A stretch of 64,000 nucleotides of DNA from Stentor coeruleus (taxonomy: Eukaryota > Ciliophora > Heterotrichea > Heterotrichida > Stentoridae), in assembly GCA_001970955.1 (NCBI GenBank), contig MPUH01000203.1, forward strand, positions 1 to 64,000, given 5' to 3'. A program made the position numbers and the translations under genes. Position 1 is the stretch's first letter. Each line of letters opens with the position of its first letter. The notes beneath the pieces were generated by a model, which worked only from the letters and a program-made list of their open reading frames with translations, did not search any database and was not told the origin of the DNA. This document shows, piece by piece, positions 36,995-47,504 of the stretch.

Positions 36995-39757
36995 ATGGGA
37001 AGTTGTGCCAATAAGTCTAAAGTGATAGAACCAGCAGTAAAACCAAGTCTTAATAGTACAGACCAATTTAAAGTTGATGAAGAGACTAAGCAAGTAAATA
37101 AGTCAAATACCCTAATAAGCAGAAAACAACTTAAACAAAAAAAACCTGTGGTTGATGGGAGAATACGCCCAGAAGAGTTTTCTGAAGCCCCCACAGCAAT
37201 TATGGCTGATAGAACTAAGAGTACAATGGATGTTAGACTAATTTCGAATTCTTTGCAAAAACATTTCATTTTTTCCAATTTGACTGAGAGTCAAAAGTAT
37301 TTGGTTATAGAACACATGAAACTCTATACAATTAGTTCAAATCAGATAATTTTTGAACAGGGTACAAAAGGTAGTGCATTTTTTGTAATATGCACTGGCA
37401 GGGTTGATGTTATTGTAAATGGCAACAGGGTAAATTCTCTCAAAGCAGGGGAAAGTTTTGGAGAACTAGCTTTACTTCACGACACACCTCGAAGCGCTAC
37501 AGTGAAATCAATAATAAACACATCCTTCTGGGTCTTAGACCGAAAAACATTCCGAAGTATCCTAGAAGATCTAAACGCAAAAAACTACAAAGAAAACAAA
37601 GCATTTATTGATTCTATACCTTTATTCAAAATCTTATCCGAGTCACAAAAAGAATCTCTAGTCCAATGTTTATCAAGTCTTAAATACACTGTAGGTCAAA
37701 AAATTGTTAATGAAGGTGATCCTGGTGAACTTCTTTATATAATCAAAGAAGGTAATGTTTCATGTACTCAACGTAGTAAAGAAATCCGTAAAATGATTAA
37801 AGGTGATTATTTTGGAGAACAAGCATTATTATATGGTTCAGTACGTACAGCAACAATAACAGCAGTAGATGAAGTAATATGTGTTGCTTTAAGCCGTGAA
37901 GAATTATCTTCATGTTTAGGTGCATCACTTCAACAAATTCTATATAAAAACTCAGTCCTCATGGCATTTGAAAAATCTGAATTCCTTAATAAACTTGATA
38001 AAACACAGACTGAAAATGTTATAAACCATATGGAAATTCAAAGCTATGATCATAATCAAGTCGTTATTCCATTTGGAACTTCGAAAAAAACATCAGTTTA
38101 TGTGATAGTAAAAGGGGAACTTAGGAGTATTAAAAGTAGGGAAAGTGCTTTTAAAGTTTTTGATGTTGTTGGGGATTCTTGTGTTATTAAAGAATCTGAT
38201 GATGTTTATAAAGATGATTTTATTGCAGTTGGGGATGTAGATATTGCTCATATATCAGCTTCAGGTTTTTTTAATGCTATTGGTGGGGATTATAATCAGG
38301 TTACAAATAATAATGAAGCGATGAAGTTATTGAAAAGAGTTCAGTTGTTTAGAGGATTAACACAAATGCAATTTTCGAATTTGGTGAATATTGTCAAGAT
38401 TGTGGAATATGAAGATGAACAGGTTATTGTTGAACAAAACAACCCTGGAGACTGTTTTTTTTTGATTAAATCAGGCAAAGTTGATATAATAAAAGATGGG
38501 CAGGTTATAAGAAGTATAACGAAAAATGATTACTTTGGTGAGAGGTCGTTACTTTTTAATAATTTTCGTTCAGCAAGTGTTATTGCGAATAAAAAAGTTA
38601 TATGTTGGGTTATGTATAAAGATGAATTTCTACAGATAGTAAATGAAAAAATCAGAAAACAATTGTTAGAAAGAATTGAATTACAAGATGATACTATACA
38701 ATTAAATGATCTTGCTATAATTAAATCTTTAGGAAACGGGATGTTTGGTAATGTATTCCTCACAGTCCATAAATCAAAAAGATCATTATTTGCTTTAAAA
38801 ACTGTAGATAGAAGGAAAATTACAGCTTATGAAATAGAAGAAAATATTGTGTTAGAAAGAAAGATTTTATTACAACTTGACCATGTGTTAATAATGAAGT
38901 TAGTAAGAACATTTAAAGATTCGAAAAGATTGTATTTTTTAATGGAGTTTATAAGAGGAATGGATTTATTTGATGTATTAAGGAAGTTAGATTTACTAAA
39001 AGAATGTGATGCAAGATTTTATGCTGCATGTGTGTTTATGATATTAGAACATTTACATGAAAGGAATATTATTTATAGAGATTTAAAGCCTGAGAATATG
39101 GTTGTAGATCATGAAGGGTATCCAAAACTCATTGATTTTGGAACTGCGAAATTTGTTAGTGGAAGGACTTATACTATTGTTGGTACTCCACATTATATGG
39201 CACCTGAAGTTATTACTGGTCATGGATATAGTCTTTCAGCTGATTATTGGAGTGCTGGGATTATGGTTTATGAGTTTCTATTTGGATGTGTACCTTTTGG
39301 TGAAGAGGAAACTAATCCATATTCGATTTATGAAAAAGTTCAGGAAAGAAGACTTGTATATCCTAAATGGGTTGACAATAAAAATCATGTTAAGGAATTT
39401 ATTAATCAGTTACTAAGTAAAAATCCTGCAAGTAGGATTGGAGGGAATTTCGATAATCTTAAGAGCAATCCTTGGTTTATAGGATTTAACTGGGATAAAC
39501 TTATGAGTAAAGAATTGAAAGCCCCGTATGTCCCAAAGGTTTCAAATTTAGATATTGAAATTGAAGCTGCTATTAGAAATAATAAAAATACTGACGANTA
39601 TGTCCCAAAGGTTTCAAATTTAGATATTGAAATTGAAGCTGCTATTAGAAATAATAAAAATACTGACGATGTTATAAGCAGAATAGAAGATAAAGATGAG
39701 GTTCCAAAGAAAAAAAGACACACAAGTATTCCTGATGCATGGGATAATGAGTTTTAA
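36995..39757 (+). CDS. cyclic nucleotide-dependent protein kinase (PKG type) with four cNMP domains
   Basis: An N-terminal MGSCANK is an N-myristoylation signal. Four tandem cyclic-nucleotide-binding domains follow (about 85-200, 205-320, 325-430, 440-560). Phosphate-cassette motifs are FGELALLHDTPRSA, FGEQALLYGSVRTA and FGERSLLFNNFRSA in 1, 2 and 4; domain 3 has lost the cassette. The AGC kinase domain (about 580-840) has FALKTVDRR, YRDLKPEN, a DFG and GTPHYMAPE, with a C-terminal extension. Myristoylation plus four domains with a degenerate third matches the alveolate PKG plan, in which cGMP releases the kinase. The printed protein contains a 24-residue duplication from the joint at 39527-39669; the true length is probably 896. 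Confidence 0.92.
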   Translation: MGSCANKSKVIEPAVKPSLNSTDQFKVDEETKQVNKSNTLISRKQLKQKKPVVDGRIRPEEFSEAPTAIMADRTKSTMDVRLISNSLQKHFIFSNLTESQKYLVIEHMKLYTISSNQIIFEQGTKGSAFFVICTGRVDVIVNGNRVNSLKAGESFGELALLHDTPRSATVKSIINTSFWVLDRKTFRSILEDLNAKNYKENKAFIDSIPLFKILSESQKESLVQCLSSLKYTVGQKIVNEGDPGELLYIIKEGNVSCTQRSKEIRKMIKGDYFGEQALLYGSVRTATITAVDEVICVALSREELSSCLGASLQQILYKNSVLMAFEKSEFLNKLDKTQTENVINHMEIQSYDHNQVVIPFGTSKKTSVYVIVKGELRSIKSRESAFKVFDVVGDSCVIKESDDVYKDDFIAVGDVDIAHISASGFFNAIGGDYNQVTNNNEAMKLLKRVQLFRGLTQMQFSNLVNIVKIVEYEDEQVIVEQNNPGDCFFLIKSGKVDIIKDGQVIRSITKNDYFGERSLLFNNFRSASVIANKKVICWVMYKDEFLQIVNEKIRKQLLERIELQDDTIQLNDLAIIKSLGNGMFGNVFLTVHKSKRSLFALKTVDRRKITAYEIEENIVLERKILLQLDHVLIMKLVRTFKDSKRLYFLMEFIRGMDLFDVLRKLDLLKECDARFYAACVFMILEHLHERNIIYRDLKPENMVVDHEGYPKLIDFGTAKFVSGRTYTIVGTPHYMAPEVITGHGYSLSADYWSAGIMVYEFLFGCVPFGEEETNPYSIYEKVQERRLVYPKWVDNKNHVKEFINQLLSKNPASRIGGNFDNLKSNPWFIGFNWDKLMSKELKAPYVPKVSNLDIEIEAAIRNNKNTDXYVPKVSNLDIEIEAAIRNNKNTDDVISRIEDKDEVPKKKRHTSIPDAWDNEF
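39527..39669. repeat. 71-bp direct duplication around an N, probable assembly joint
   Basis: 39527-39597 and 39599-39669 are identical with N at 39598. The insert is 72 bases, so it stays in frame and creates a false 24-residue repeat near the end of the PKG protein. Confidence 0.92.
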
Positions 39758-40676
39758 GTATAGATGGTATATAAACATTCATAACTTTATTAAAATTTGA
39801 AGTAATATAAAATTTAGTCTAAATTTCATATAATTAATTTCACCATAATATATTTATTTTGTATTATTCCCATATGACCAAAGATAAATACACAATATTT
39901 GTATTGAAGAAAACGTATTCTTATTTCTTCAAACACTAAACTATTATTATGACAACAAAAAATCATACTTGCTTTTTCAAGCATCTCAAAAGTTATATTT
40001 ATAAATCCTCAAAGATAACAGAATATATTAGGCATTCAGCTTTAGGACAATTAATTCCGAAAGTCCTAGAATTAAGTACTTTTATATTAGAATTTGTTAA
40101 AAATCCTAGGATTCTTTAGATGTTTTATAAAATTTCTAAAAAAACACTCAATACAATTTGGATGATACATTTAAGTTTTATAATAGCTTCTTGCCAATAT
40201 ACTGAATCAGAAATATTTTGAAAGATAATATAGGTATCACTTTAGATAAATTAAGTTTTAAATTCTATTAGTCTTAATTTGATTTTTAGAAATACAAATA
40301 ATAATCAGTCATAAATCTATTATTTCTAATACCTAATAAACTTAGTCCAATTCTAATTCATAGATCATAAGATTAACTCAAACCATACTAAAGCTGAGTA
40401 ATGTCAAGAGCGGATAATCCTCCAAAAAACTTATAATGATAATAAAAATTTACGTAAATAAAATAAAAAAACTATAAAATCTTTTTTTTATAACAAAGAC
40501 AAAGCCATAATCAAACTACAAGAAAAAGTAAAATTTTAAATACATACTCAAAAAGCTTAGATTCCATAAAATCAATAGTCATCACTACAATACCAAATAT
40601 TTTAATTATAACCTAATACAAAAAAATAAGTGCCAAAAGATAAACTAAATGACTTTATTGTAATAATTAGCCTAAT
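39758..40676. other. AT-rich spacer
   Basis: Apart from the short ORF at 39949-40119, nothing recognisable on either strand. Confidence 0.5.
39949..40119 (+). CDS. possible small ORF, 56 residues
   Basis: ATG 39949 to TAG 40117-40119 encodes a protein-like sequence (MTTKNHTCFFKHLKSYIYK; LGQLIPKVLELSTFILEF). The frame stays open for another 37 codons after the TAG, starting with ATG, so the TAG might fall in an unplaced intron or mark a decayed gene. No family recognised. Confidence 0.3.
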   Translation: MTTKNHTCFFKHLKSYIYKSSKITEYIRHSALGQLIPKVLELSTFILEFVKNPRIL

Positions 40677-41522
40677 TTAATCAAAACGTTCATTATTCAT
40701 CATCTGGAATTTCTCAACAAGCTCAGAAAGATGATAAGACCCTTTGGTCATCGCACTAACCAAAACCACTAACAACTCTTCACTAATTTCTCTATTAAGT
40801 TCTCTATCAATCTCATAAGCTGGGGTTACTGGTATCTGATTGCTTATTTCATGAACTTTCCTCATAATCTTCCTTGAACTCCTAACCTTAGCATTATTCT
40901 TAACCAAATGTAATAAAAGTGAAAGTCTTTTTTTAAACAGTCTCATTGCGCTTAAAAAGTTATTCAGATCTGAAGAATACTGTGAATTATCCCCACCTGT
41001 TCCAGCACTTTTTCTCGATACAAAGTCTACACTGATTCTTTCAGCATCAGTAGTTTCAATTGAATATGCAACTTTTCTAAACTCATGATTTGTGATGTTT
41101 TCTGAGACTATAACATGTGTTTCATAAATATCAACTGGAAGTAATTCTTCTGATGTTGTTAAAGTTGTATTAAAGTTCAAATAAAGCAAATGTTCGCTAA
41201 AGTTTATTAGGGATTTTTGGATTTCCATATCTTGAAGACTGTAATGTCCTGTAGAATACCAACCTAAGAATTCATAGTTGGGGAAAATCTCTAAGACCAT
41301 ACTCATACGTTTTTCTATAAATTCGAGATCAAGTTGGATGACTCCATCATTGTTAAAACTTGGAGATTCGAAGGAGTTTTGAATATGGATACTGCGGTCT
41401 TTGATAGAACCAACTAGGATACCAAAGTTTCTGGTCTGCTCGGAACAATCAGCAAAAGACCTTGTATATTGGTCAGATATATTCATCAGTACCAGAGGAT
41501 GCAGACTGATATTGACTGCCAT
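40677..41522 (-). CDS. CSN6: COP9 signalosome subunit 6 (MPN-domain, non-catalytic)
   Basis: 281 residues. The MPN domain (about 5-140) begins HPLVLMNISDQYTR, the hallmark of CSN6, with IQNSFE and FLGWYSTGHY further on; it lacks the JAMM zinc ligands, as CSN6 does. ETTDAERISVDFV (about 174-186) and the C-terminal helices, including the TKGSYHLSELVEKF motif, also match. It would be a structural subunit of the complex that removes NEDD8 from cullins. CSN6 is distinguished from proteasome Rpn8 and eIF3f by the HPLV..NISD start. ATG 41520-41522. Confidence 0.85.
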   Translation of the reverse strand: MAVNISLHPLVLMNISDQYTRSFADCSEQTRNFGILVGSIKDRSIHIQNSFESPSFNNDGVIQLDLEFIEKRMSMVLEIFPNYEFLGWYSTGHYSLQDMEIQKSLINFSEHLLYLNFNTTLTTSEELLPVDIYETHVIVSENITNHEFRKVAYSIETTDAERISVDFVSRKSAGTGGDNSQYSSDLNNFLSAMRLFKKRLSLLLHLVKNNAKVRSSRKIMRKVHEISNQIPVTPAYEIDRELNREISEELLVVLVSAMTKGSYHLSELVEKFQMMNNERFD

Positions 41523-42626
41523 TTATTATTGTACTTATAAAAGAAACTGATTCTTGAGCTTTTTGGTTTTGTTATTGGAGTAAATAATGTTAGGGATATA
41601 CTTATAAAGATCATTTTTTCATATAAGTGATCTAAGAGAGTTTGTTTATTTTGTGAGACTTTATAGGTGATTTTACTTTTATATAGACAGTATTTTTATC
41701 AATTTTTATTACAAATTATTATGCTTGTTAAGATAGGTTTTGATATTTTGATATATAATGTTAGAGGATTAAATATAAAATGATGATTTATAGGTATTTG
41801 GTATTAGTTTGGAAATATTATAGAAAAGTATTTGGGTTTGGATTAAAGATAGAGTAGTGGGGTTGATATTGAAAAAAGAGAATGAGATAAGTGGTAAAAT
41901 TTAGTTCAATATGAGTGATTAGGACAGACTAGAATGTAGAGGCTTTTAGGGTGAATTATTAAAGATTAGGCTAGAATAAAAAATAAAGGAAAATAAAAAC
42001 TTTCAAAGCAAAATTCACAATAACTTGTATTAGAATATTTTTTTTTTCAACTAAATCTTAGGAAAAAACTAAAAAATCTTGTTGTGAAAGATAATCTCTA
42101 TTACCTTACATGATATTTTTATTTTTAATTGTTTCTATGATCTTTTTAACTTTTTGATAGTGTTTTACACATAAAAATCGGAAGATATTATCATAAAGTA
42201 TAAAAAATATATATATCACTCAAGTAAAACAAAAAAATGTTTCGAACAGCTTCAAAAAAACTTTGAATAATATACCAGAATGCAATAGTTTTAAAGATTT
42301 TTATTTCTATATATTCACTTTGATTAATAGAATATATATATAATTTTATAAAAATCTCAAGAGATGGAAAATTACATATAAAAATAAGTTTTAAAACCTA
42401 ATAACGTTAAACAATCAAAATCTTAAATGGGTTAAAGTTGTAACTAATAAAAGCAATCTTAAAACTTTATCTTCAACAGAATTCCTTGCATTAATTGATA
42501 AATATCTAGTGTCAATAGGCTCTAAATAATATAAAGTTTTATAAAATAAGCTAGTTTTTATAAGAGAATAATCCATTACATATAAAATGCTAAATTTTAT
42601 TATTTTATTAAGTTACTATTAGAACT
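41523..42626. other. long AT-rich spacer
   Basis: Between divergent genes. G-rich purine tracts occur at 41760-41990 but I see no open frame, repeat or RNA gene. Confidence 0.5.
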
Positions 42627-42971
42627 ATGCTAATAATGTCAGAATCGCAAAATTGGCACAAAGATTTATGTTCCTGCTTTGATGCTACACCAATCTGCCT
42701 CATGAACTTTTGCTGCCCTATTATAGGAGCAGGTATAACACAATACATTGCTCATCGTAATATCCCAGGTTTAAATGAATCCTTATCTCTTTACTTAGCA
42801 TTGACCTGCTGCTGTTTAGGAAATGCAATAAACCGTAAAAGAATGAGAAGCAAACTTAAACTTGGCGGCAATTTTATTTGCGACTGCATCTTTTACATCT
42901 TTTATTGCCACACTTGTATGGTTGTTCAAGAATATCAAGAAGTTAATTGGCATATTCTAAATAAGTATTAA
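42627..42971 (+). CDS. PLAC8/Cys-rich family protein
   Basis: 114 residues. The PLAC8 pattern is visible: W-x-x-D-L-C-S-C-F then CLMNFCCPII (18-39), CCCLGNAINRKRMRSKL and DCIFYIFYCHTCMVVQEYQEV. Family members (plant FCR/PCR, animal PLAC8) are small membrane-associated proteins linked to metal ion transport and cell size. The central Cys-rich hydrophobic helices are present. The second ATG, four codons in (MSESQNW), is an equally good start. Confidence 0.85.
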   Translation: MLIMSESQNWHKDLCSCFDATPICLMNFCCPIIGAGITQYIAHRNIPGLNESLSLYLALTCCCLGNAINRKRMRSKLKLGGNFICDCIFYIFYCHTCMVVQEYQEVNWHILNKY

Positions 42972-43696
42972 GTTTAAGTTAATGTTTATTGCCAAATGAT
43001 GAAAAATTTTAATGATATAAAAACTAATATTTAAGGTATTTTGTATAGTTGTGGTAATTTAGAGAGAAAATATTAGGTTTTATGATAAACTATATGGGAA
43101 ATGAATTTTTGAATTGTGTAGGTCTAACCAGATGGTTAAAAATTTGAAATATATTGGTAGTTTAGTAAAGCAAACGGTTATAGTGTTTAATCTATGCAAA
43201 TGAAGATATGTATAAATGAAATTAACGACTGTGTTTCAAAACATGATAAGTATATCCAAACTAATAGAGTTACGTATAAAAATAACTAAGAAGAAGATAA
43301 AATATCGTGATAAAGCTAAAGTTCTTTGGCAAATTGTTCATACTCCAAAGGTTGCCACATAAAAGCGGAAAAATCAGGCTTTAGAAGCTTAAAATATGCT
43401 AACGGGAGCAAAAACAAAGAAGAACCTTATAACAAAAACCTAAACCACACAGAAACCTATACTTAATCAAATAGCCAAGTCTATAAAATATACAGCAAAA
43501 AAACAAACTTGATATCTTGAAAGACATAAATACATAGAAAACCATTTACAAGACAAAAGCATAGTCAATAGGTTTTCTATTAGGCTCATAAATCTGATAA
43601 ACCATATAAAATGATTTAATAATACACAAATCAGTCAATAAACATAAAGGAATATAGAACAACAACAAAAAGTTTGTAGCCTAATCCTATAATAAT
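42972..43696. other. spacer with a faint decayed ORF
   Basis: From about 43320 to 43600 one plus frame looks weakly protein-like and Lys-rich with several stops (CHIKAEKSGFRSLKYANGSK). No family. Nothing else seen. Confidence 0.35.
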
Positions 43697-44665
43697 TTAT
43701 AATAAAATACATGGGCACCTTTTTTGGGTAGAATAATTGTTCTCATGCATTTCTGAAGTGGGATAAGGGATTTTTTTCATCACTTGAGGCTCAACTCTAA
43801 GATTTCTTACTGGAGCTGATGAGGAAATAAGTAACAAAGAATCAGAAACTGAATAGCCTGGCATTGACACCTCACTAACTTTGAAGTTTTCATGAAGTTT
43901 TTTAGCTAGCATCAAGCTCACATATCGATCTAAATAATCAAATTCATTTTCTATTGTTATGTTTTCATCTATTATATGTAATATTTGAGTACTAACTTGA
44001 CTTTGATCAAGTACTGAGCAAGATTCTGTAGTAAGATTATTTTCTACATAAGCTAATTGGATTTTTTTCAATTCAGCCTCACTTTCTTCATAAACAATTG
44101 TCATTGATCTAGAATGAAAAATCTGATTGCCTATATCAAGGAGACTTTTTTTTAAAGAGCTTATCAATTGGTTTTTATAATTTCAAAAAATCTGATTGCC
44201 TATATCAAGGAGACTTTTTTTTAAAGAGCTTATCAATTGGTTTTTATAAATTTTGATTTCTAGAAATATGACTAAACCCACTTCCTCAGCTTCAATTTTG
44301 ACGTCAAGCCACATGTCTAATGAGGATATATCACAAATTAAATGGTCTCCAGATTTAATATAATCTCCAATACACCCAAATTCTGGAATAGATTGTTTGT
44401 TGCATATTAAATTGATAGCTTGAATGCTTGTTAACCCTGAAAATGTTGAGTATTTTTCCATTGCTTCGCCAATTTGGTATCGAAGGTAGCTTAAAGAATC
44501 ACTGAATAATAATTACTTAAAATTAAATGTTACGAGGATACGCTTGGATGGAACAGGTTCCCAGTGTACTATGACTTCGATTCTTTTTTGAGCTTTACCG
44601 TCTTTATCAAGATATATGTAATTTTCATCATCATGCAGGCCAAATTCTTTAAGAACTTTACTCAT
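43697..44665 (-). CDS. prenylated (CAAX) uncharacterised protein, two exons, split by a duplication
   Basis: ATG 44665 opens exon 1 (MSKVLKEFGLHDDENYIYLD), a 15-nt intron lies at 44502-44516, and the frame continues (DSLSYLRYQIGEAMEKY). A 64-bp duplication at 44117-44249 then inserts 69 bases with an in-frame TGA; counting the block once gives a continuous 294-residue protein. The first 180 residues look like a beta-rich, perhaps ubiquitin-like or CAP-Gly-like, fold of unknown family. The C-terminus is CPCILL, a CAAX box (CILL, favouring geranylgeranylation) with a second Cys for palmitoylation, so membrane attachment is expected. Confidence 0.7.
44117..44249. repeat. 64-bp direct duplication with 5-bp spacer
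   Basis: 44117-44180 and 44186-44249 are identical, joined by TTTCA. No N is present, but length and effect resemble the two N-containing joints. Confidence 0.9.
44502..44516 (-). other. 15-nt spliceosomal intron
   Basis: On the minus strand GTAATTATTATTCAG. It directly follows an AA that, if unspliced, creates a TAA stop. Removal restores the frame. Confidence 0.88.
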
Positions 44666-45078
44666 ATTTATTAATTAAATCAGTAATACTCTTATTACAG
44701 CCAAAATGGAAAAGGTAGAGACCCATGTATCTACATAAAAAATATCAGGGTAAAAGAAATACTACCCATACAAATTCAAAAAAAAAGGTAGGGTCTCTAA
44801 TTAACACCCTATGTCAAACATACCCCAAACAGACACCAAACTTTTAAAACACAAAAAAACCAGATAATAAATTTCGTGCTACATATATTCATCATAATCA
44901 CTATGATCTTTTTATCTCATGCAATATCAATAAAATTTTTATTCCTCATTACATGAATCATCACCAATTGACATACAAAAGAAATTCAAGAAAATTATAA
45001 ATAAAAAATACTTAATCATAAGATTAAGCATACAAAAAAGTTCAAGTTCTTTTACTAAAAATAATTTTTCTAACTAAA
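44666..45078. other. spacer
   Basis: No gene. A 9-bp inverted match (TAGAGACCC near 44717 and its complement near 44792) is too short and widely spaced to interpret. Confidence 0.5.
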
Positions 45079-47097
45079 TTAAGATATTGCGAAACTAGAG
45101 CTTCTTTGTACTGACCAGCTTTTACTAACACTTTGGATTTCAACAAGCTGAGATTTCCCTGGAGCTAAGTCAATACTCACAGCTTTTCCTGTAACTCCAA
45201 CAATTTTTGCATTTCTTAAAGTAAATTCAACATCTTCTTCAAACCTTACACTTTTCGATAAGTTTTCATAAAGCAAATACATTCCTGATTCATGTTTTAA
45301 TATAAAAACTGTTATTCCAAGTTTTTCATTTGTCTCTGGGTGTAGCCTAGTTTCAGGTGTTCCTTCTTTTTTAATCCTAGCAAAGAGTGGATTAGGTGGT
45401 TCTTCAGCATGAATGGTACTTGTGAATTTCAAAACAGGTTTTTGTCCTGTTGCAACTTTGACTAAAACAATTTCAAAACCTTCAGGTTCTAAAGATATAT
45501 CATATTTTCCTCCAGTATATGGTGGAAGCAAGCTTAGGTTTTTGAAAGTTTTGAAGTAGCAGGTTTCTTTGATGATCCCAGCTGAGCTATTGTAGACATA
45601 AAAATATCCAAAACCTTCTGGAAGCATTTCATGATATTTTACTAAACCATCAGCATGATCTACAGGGACTTCAACACCAGAAACATTAGCTCTATTGATA
45701 TAAACTTCTCTTAAGTAAGTTGGAACCTCACCAAGACTACTGATTTTAAGATGAGATGACCCATAAGTTGATAAAACAAACTGTTTTACTATTGAAGCCC
45801 ATTGAAATTCAACATAGACTTGATAATTTCCTCTTTCCAAGTTTAGTTTCACCCACAAGTTCCTATCAAACCCTTGTTTTCCTGCTACATAAACCAATCC
45901 TTCATGGGACTCTTTCGCTATAATCATCCTACAATTGCTGTAATTATAATCTGCACCTTTGAAAAAACAACATTGCTCCATTTGATCTACACTCACATAA
46001 GTTTGTCCAGGATCAGTCACTTCTAATTTCAATACAATGTGAGACTCTTTTGCATGCTTTGCTTTAAATGATCTATAAACATAACGGTCATTAATTTGAC
46101 AGATAGTCACAGCTGAAAAATAGTCCTTAAAGTCATCATAACACATCCAAAAAGTTCCATCTTCTTCTTCAGTGAAATCTAAAAGTTTCTTCAATTGTGG
46201 TGTCCATTTAGGTGATTTATCACTCCAATCTCCTTGCCATTCAGCATTACTCCAAGGGTTTCTAAGCATAACTAATTTGACAGGTCCTTCACTAGTTTTT
46301 ACTTCCTGTGCTTTAAGTACTGCATAACTAAGTGAGCCAATAAGCCCAATTCCTTCTAAAATCTGTTGTGAAGCTTTATTACTACTAGCTGAAGCGCATA
46401 TTATATACTCTTCTCTTATACCTTCAATGATTTTTTCCCAAGTCCCTTCTTCGAATTTATAAGTCACAGTTGGTGCACCTGTTAAATCTCTTAAGGCACC
46501 ATTTGAGGTGCCTTTTTCAGTCCTCTCATAGCTCCCATATACTTTAGCCCATGCTTTTTCTAATATCATAACCCATAATTCACTACCATTAGCTTTTGAA
46601 AAACAAGGTCCTCCGGTAGGTCCAGTACATGGGAAAAAGTCATCCACAACCACAACTTTTTTCTCCCCATGTACACATAATTCAACAGCATAAATACCCC
46701 ATTCGCTAGGGTCTTTTGTAATAAATAACTTTTCTATACGAGATGGCTTTTCTGCAAGTAAAGTTAAGGCACATAGGAAATATGTGTCTCCTAAAGCTCC
46801 TTGGCGAATGTCATCTGGGGTGATTCCTCCTACAAAGACATTGACTGGGGCATCAGTAAGGAAATCAGTAGCACGTCTCCATTCGAATTTCTTCCAAGCT
46901 TTAACTTTTTCTGAGGTTTTTGGGTTTTTGATTAGAGAAATTCGACTTGGGGGGAAGTCTTGGTCGGTGTATTTTTGCTTGTTGATATAACACCAACGAG
47001 TTATTTTTTCAGGATCATCTGGGGTTATGCTAGCGACTATACTTGAGACAAATAAGGCTTTACCTATGTCTATAAGTTCTGGTTCTGAGAGCTCCAT
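45079..47097 (-). CDS. calpain-family protein without catalytic Cys and His (pseudoprotease)
   Basis: 672 residues. The CysPc domain (about 45-345) is clear from QGALGDTYFLCAL (99-111), WGIYAVELCVHGEKKVVVVD, ELWVMILEKAWAKVYGSYE and LRNPWSNAEWQGDWSD (278-292). The family GDCWFL is GDTYFL here: codon 105 (46783-46785 on the plus strand) is Thr, not the nucleophile Cys. The HAYSV motif is LSYAV (256-260), so His is lost too; only Asn280 of the triad remains. Two C2-like/calpain domain III beta-sandwiches follow (about 350-500 and 520-660). The intact 672-codon frame argues for a kept, non-proteolytic role. ATG 47095-47097. Confidence 0.88.
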   Translation of the reverse strand: MELSEPELIDIGKALFVSSIVASITPDDPEKITRWCYINKQKYTDQDFPPSRISLIKNPKTSEKVKAWKKFEWRRATDFLTDAPVNVFVGGITPDDIRQGALGDTYFLCALTLLAEKPSRIEKLFITKDPSEWGIYAVELCVHGEKKVVVVDDFFPCTGPTGGPCFSKANGSELWVMILEKAWAKVYGSYERTEKGTSNGALRDLTGAPTVTYKFEEGTWEKIIEGIREEYIICASASSNKASQQILEGIGLIGSLSYAVLKAQEVKTSEGPVKLVMLRNPWSNAEWQGDWSDKSPKWTPQLKKLLDFTEEEDGTFWMCYDDFKDYFSAVTICQINDRYVYRSFKAKHAKESHIVLKLEVTDPGQTYVSVDQMEQCCFFKGADYNYSNCRMIIAKESHEGLVYVAGKQGFDRNLWVKLNLERGNYQVYVEFQWASIVKQFVLSTYGSSHLKISSLGEVPTYLREVYINRANVSGVEVPVDHADGLVKYHEMLPEGFGYFYVYNSSAGIIKETCYFKTFKNLSLLPPYTGGKYDISLEPEGFEIVLVKVATGQKPVLKFTSTIHAEEPPNPLFARIKKEGTPETRLHPETNEKLGITVFILKHESGMYLLYENLSKSVRFEEDVEFTLRNAKIVGVTGKAVSIDLAPGKSQLVEIQSVSKSWSVQRSSSFAIS

Positions 47098-47504
47098 TAT
47101 TTATATTTTGCGTTGATTGGAATGGATATTGAAATGAGATGTATTTAATAGGTTAAAAAAATTAAATAGTGGGATTTGGTAAGTAAAAAAATTTAAATGA
47201 ATTTGAAATGGAAAATTTTGGTAGGTTTGGAGATGAGATAGTGATAAGTTAGAAAGATGATGGGATGATGTTAGGATTGTTTTGAATTAGGATTTGCATG
47301 ATTATTTCTTAATTCCTAAAAAATATTCTTTAACATATTCACATGTTTATATCCACATTTATAGCATTTAAAATTCAAATTCAACTTGTTCTTTTAGGTC
47401 AAGTTCAATATTAATTTGACTTAATAAAAATGTGTAACACCTACTTTTCTAATAATATCACTTTAATATCAAAAGCTAATTCATTCCCATAATACAAATT
47501 TATA
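47098..47504. other. spacer
   Basis: Nothing recognisable between the pseudo-calpain and ankyrin genes. Confidence 0.5.

Noticed and set aside
44717-44803. Inverted repeat TAGAGACCC/GGGTCTCTA
   Set aside because: Only 9 bp with a loop of about 65 bp; likely chance.
44666-45078. tRNA or small RNA genes in spacers
   Set aside because: No region shows a cloverleaf with T-loop GTTCRA and matching acceptor stem by eye; a covariance search would be needed to be certain.
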